Assembly: GCA_964569095.1 (NCBI GenBank)
Contig: CAZMTB010000135.1
Span: 1-40,374 of the forward strand
Length of the DNA stretch: 40,374 nt
Source of the DNA: JALWSI01 sp964569095 [NCBI: uncultured Aquificales bacterium]
GTDB taxonomy: Bacteria > Thermosulfidibacterota > Thermosulfidibacteria > Thermosulfidibacterales
Reading direction: 5' to 3'
Positions 38,571-40,374 of the stretch are shown piece by piece. The position numbers and the translations under genes are program-made. Every line of letters begins with the position of its first letter. Within the stretch, counting starts at the first letter, position 1. The notes beneath the pieces are model-generated. The model searched no databases. It saw only the letters and a list, made by a program, of their open reading frames with translations, and had not been told where the DNA came from.

Positions 38571-39860
38571 TCAGAAGTAGAGGTGAACGAGAAATGCCGC
38601 TCCCAGCCCCCACATCACGGGATGAACCTCCCTTGCCCTGCCCGTTAGCAGTTTCACCAGGGGATACGAGACGAAGCCCGCCGCAAGCCCGTTGGCGATG
38701 GAGTAGGTTAGGGGCATGGTGAAGAGGACGAGAAAGGAGGGTAGTGCCTCGGTGAAGTCTGACCAGGGGATGTCCCTGGCCTGGGATACCATAAGTATAC
38801 CTACCACAACCAGGGCAGGGGCGGTTGCCGCCGGGGGAACCATCTTCACCAGTGGGGTGAAGAATAGGGAGAGGAGGAACATCACTCCCACCACCGCCGC
38901 AGTGATTCCCGTCTTGCCTCCCTCGGCCACCCCCGTGGAGCTCTCTATGTAGGTGGTCACCGTGGAGGTTCCCATGATTGCCCCCATGGTGGTTCCAAGC
39001 GCGTCTGCCATGAGGGCCTGGTCCATGCGCTCCAGCGAGCCATTCTTCAAAAAGCCTCCCAGGGATCCCATGGCGGTGAGCGAGCCTATGGTGTCGAACA
39101 TGTCCACGAAGAGGAAGGCGAGCACCGCCTTCCAGAAACCCACCGTGGCCAAGCCCTCCAGGCTCAGCTTCATCATTCCAGAGGGATGGGGCAGGGAGAC
39201 AACCCCTGAGGGGGATGGGGAGTGCCCGCTGACCACTGCCAGGATGGTGACCAGGGAGATGCCGATGAATATGGCCCCCTTCACTCCTCTGGCCATGAGG
39301 GTGCCTATGAGCAGCAGACCCACCGAGGCAAGGATTGGAGTGGGTTTAGAGAGGTCTCCCAGGGCGACCAAGGTGGCCTTTGAACCAACTATGAACCCCG
39401 CGTTCCTCATGCCTATGAAGGCGATGAATAGGCCTATGCCCACGGGGGTGGCCTTTCTGATGCTCGCTGGAATCGCTTCCACTATCTTGCCCCTGAGCCC
39501 CAGCATGGTGAGCAGCACGAAGATCACCCCCTCTACCAGCACCGCTCCCAGGGCCACCTGCCAGGAGTACCCCAGGCCGTGCACCACCCCGAAGGTGAAG
39601 TAGGCGTTCAGGCCCATCCCTGGTGCCAGGGCAAAGGGGTATCCCGCATAGAGCCCCATGATCAGGGTTGCCACCGCCGATGCCACGCAGGTGGCAAATA
39701 TCACCCCCTCGAAGGGCATACCCGCCTGGGAGAGGATGGCCGGGTTTACGAAGATGATGTAGGCCATGGTGAGAAAGGTGGTTAGGCCGGCTCTCACCTC
39801 CCGGTGTAGCTCCTGGGGGGTGAGTCTGGGGAGAGGGGCCGGCTTGAGGTGCTGCAGCAT
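38571..39860 (-). CDS. AzgA-type NCS2 purine permease
   Basis: This 429-residue membrane protein has about 12 to 14 segments. Signatures of the AzgA subgroup are AGLTTFLTMAYIIFVNP, A-P-G-M-G-L-N-A-Y-F-T-F, F-V-D-M-F-D-T-I-G-S-L-T-A-M-G and TSTVTTYIESSTGVAEGGKTG. Members import adenine, guanine or hypoxanthine by proton symport; some take xanthine or uracil. GGGAGG lies upstream of the ATG at 39860. It is transcribed alone, with a leader of up to about 180 bases that could fold. No strong terminator was found between it and addA, though a GCGAC/GTCGC hairpin lies just past its stop. Confidence 0.92.
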   Translation of the reverse strand: MLQHLKPAPLPRLTPQELHREVRAGLTTFLTMAYIIFVNPAILSQAGMPFEGVIFATCVASAVATLIMGLYAGYPFALAPGMGLNAYFTFGVVHGLGYSWQVALGAVLVEGVIFVLLTMLGLRGKIVEAIPASIRKATPVGIGLFIAFIGMRNAGFIVGSKATLVALGDLSKPTPILASVGLLLIGTLMARGVKGAIFIGISLVTILAVVSGHSPSPSGVVSLPHPSGMMKLSLEGLATVGFWKAVLAFLFVDMFDTIGSLTAMGSLGGFLKNGSLERMDQALMADALGTTMGAIMGTSTVTTYIESSTGVAEGGKTGITAAVVGVMFLLSLFFTPLVKMVPPAATAPALVVVGILMVSQARDIPWSDFTEALPSFLVLFTMPLTYSIANGLAAGFVSYPLVKLLTGRAREVHPVMWGLGAAFLVHLYF

Positions 39861-40044
39861 CCAGTATCCTCCCTCGAAACGGGTGGTTTGGGCCGTGGAT
39901 AGCAGCTTCTCTCCAAAGTGTCCAGCGAGGATAAACCGGGGCAGGGTTCCAAGGCTTCAAAGCCCACCTCTTCTTCCTGAGGCTGTGGGGATCTCTCTGT
40001 GGTTAGAGGGATTTCAGGACGGGCGGGATTCCCACCCCTTTCCC
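39861..40044 (-). promoter_or_regulatory. Long, potentially structured leader of the purine permease
   Basis: On the minus strand this stretch can form several local hairpins: GGG...CCC around 40044-40025, CTCT/AGAG near 40006-39993, CCTC/GAGG near 39982-39967, and GGCT/AGCC near 39964-39953. GGGGTGGG can alternatively pair with CCTGCCCC near 39940, which would allow two competing folds. Two short segments look like parts of a cobalamin riboswitch (GGTGGGAATCC, and an imperfect B12-box-like run at 39958-39940). The closing P1 strand and the CCCGCAACTG core are missing, so I do not call one. It does not resemble the purine aptamer. Confidence 0.3.
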
Positions 40045-40076
40045 GAAAATATCTCACAATCTAATAATAATATATC

Positions 40077-40104
40077 TTGACAAATCCAAGTTCAGGGATA
40101 TCTT
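40077..40104 (+). promoter_or_regulatory. Sigma-70-type promoter of dnaK
   Basis: TTGACA (40077-40082) and TATCTT (40099-40104) are 16 bases apart, preceded by an A/T-rich tract (40060-40076). No CIRCE inverted repeat is seen between here and the start codon. Confidence 0.75.
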
Positions 40105-40108
40105 GTAG

Positions 40109-40374
<266 letters not shown>

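Noticed and set aside
39940-40044. Cobalamin riboswitch
   Set aside because: Only two short segments match; the P1 closing strand is absent because the upstream side is A/T-rich promoter DNA, and the CCCGCAACTG core is missing. A B12 switch before a purine permease would also be odd.

Overview
The window reads as a chromosomal segment of a diderm, probably thermophilic and anaerobic bacterium. No plasmid, phage, insertion sequence, CRISPR or rRNA was seen. Diderm signs are a LapA/LapB-type envelope protein, a surE-pcm-nlpD-like neighbourhood and a PilC-type pilus platform protein. Thermophily is inferred from the archaeal-type fructose-1,6-bisphosphate aldolase/phosphatase and the charged (E/K/R-rich) proteins. 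The mitochondrial-type citrate synthase, liv transporter and acyl/aryl-CoA ligases fit a Desulfobacterota-like or neighbouring deep-branching lineage. This placement is inference, and genus is not claimed. Coding is dense, base composition is GC-rich, strong AGGAGG-type ribosome sites are common, and GTG and TTG starts are frequent.

Layout. 1-2457 (+): two tandem secreted paralogues, the first cut by the window edge, closed by a strong terminator. 2548-7188 (-): livH-livM-livG-livF and a phenylacetate-CoA-ligase-like gene, with overlapping reading frames; no periplasmic binding protein is present. 7324-8634 (-): citrate synthase with its own promoter and terminator. 9034-10813 (+): thioredoxin, a small FmdB-type zinc ribbon protein, ruvX and coaX. 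10767-12787 (-): cupin, branched-chain aminotransferase, a second FmdB protein and a hypothetical protein whose end overlaps coaX convergently.

12931-21974 (-) is one apparent 9-kb transcription unit. It starts from a TTGACA promoter and runs tRNA-Leu, tRNA-Pro, surE, pcm, tRNA-Pro, a TIGR00725-type gene, an NlpD-like LysM/degenerate LytM gene, ugd, yggT, yggU, mtnA, a zinc-ribbon/TPR gene, a ROK glucokinase and the aldolase/phosphatase, ending at a terminator. 22009-23800 (-): an acyl/aryl-CoA ligase whose promoter carries a palindrome between -35 and -10. 23917-32407 (+): a second long unit with a methyltransferase, a glycosyltransferase, a DinG-type helicase, nadD, rsfS, a LapA-LapB fusion, pilC and a TauE-family permease.

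32452-38542 (-): tRNA-Phe and the AddAB recombination nuclease, in which the AddA helicase and its C-terminal nuclease domain lie in two overlapping frames. 38571-39860 (-): an AzgA-type purine permease with a long, possibly structured leader. 40148 to the end (+): the first 75 codons of dnaK behind a sigma-70-type promoter.

The genes mostly serve housekeeping: amino-acid uptake and acyl-CoA activation, entry to the TCA cycle, gluconeogenesis, envelope upkeep, protein repair, NAD and CoA synthesis, ribosome control and double-strand-break repair. The points most worth checking are the split addA, the LapA-LapB fusion, the tRNA-bearing long operon with an NlpD-like protein beside surE-pcm, and the tandem secreted proteins. 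I did not find convincing evidence of an entirely new multi-gene system.
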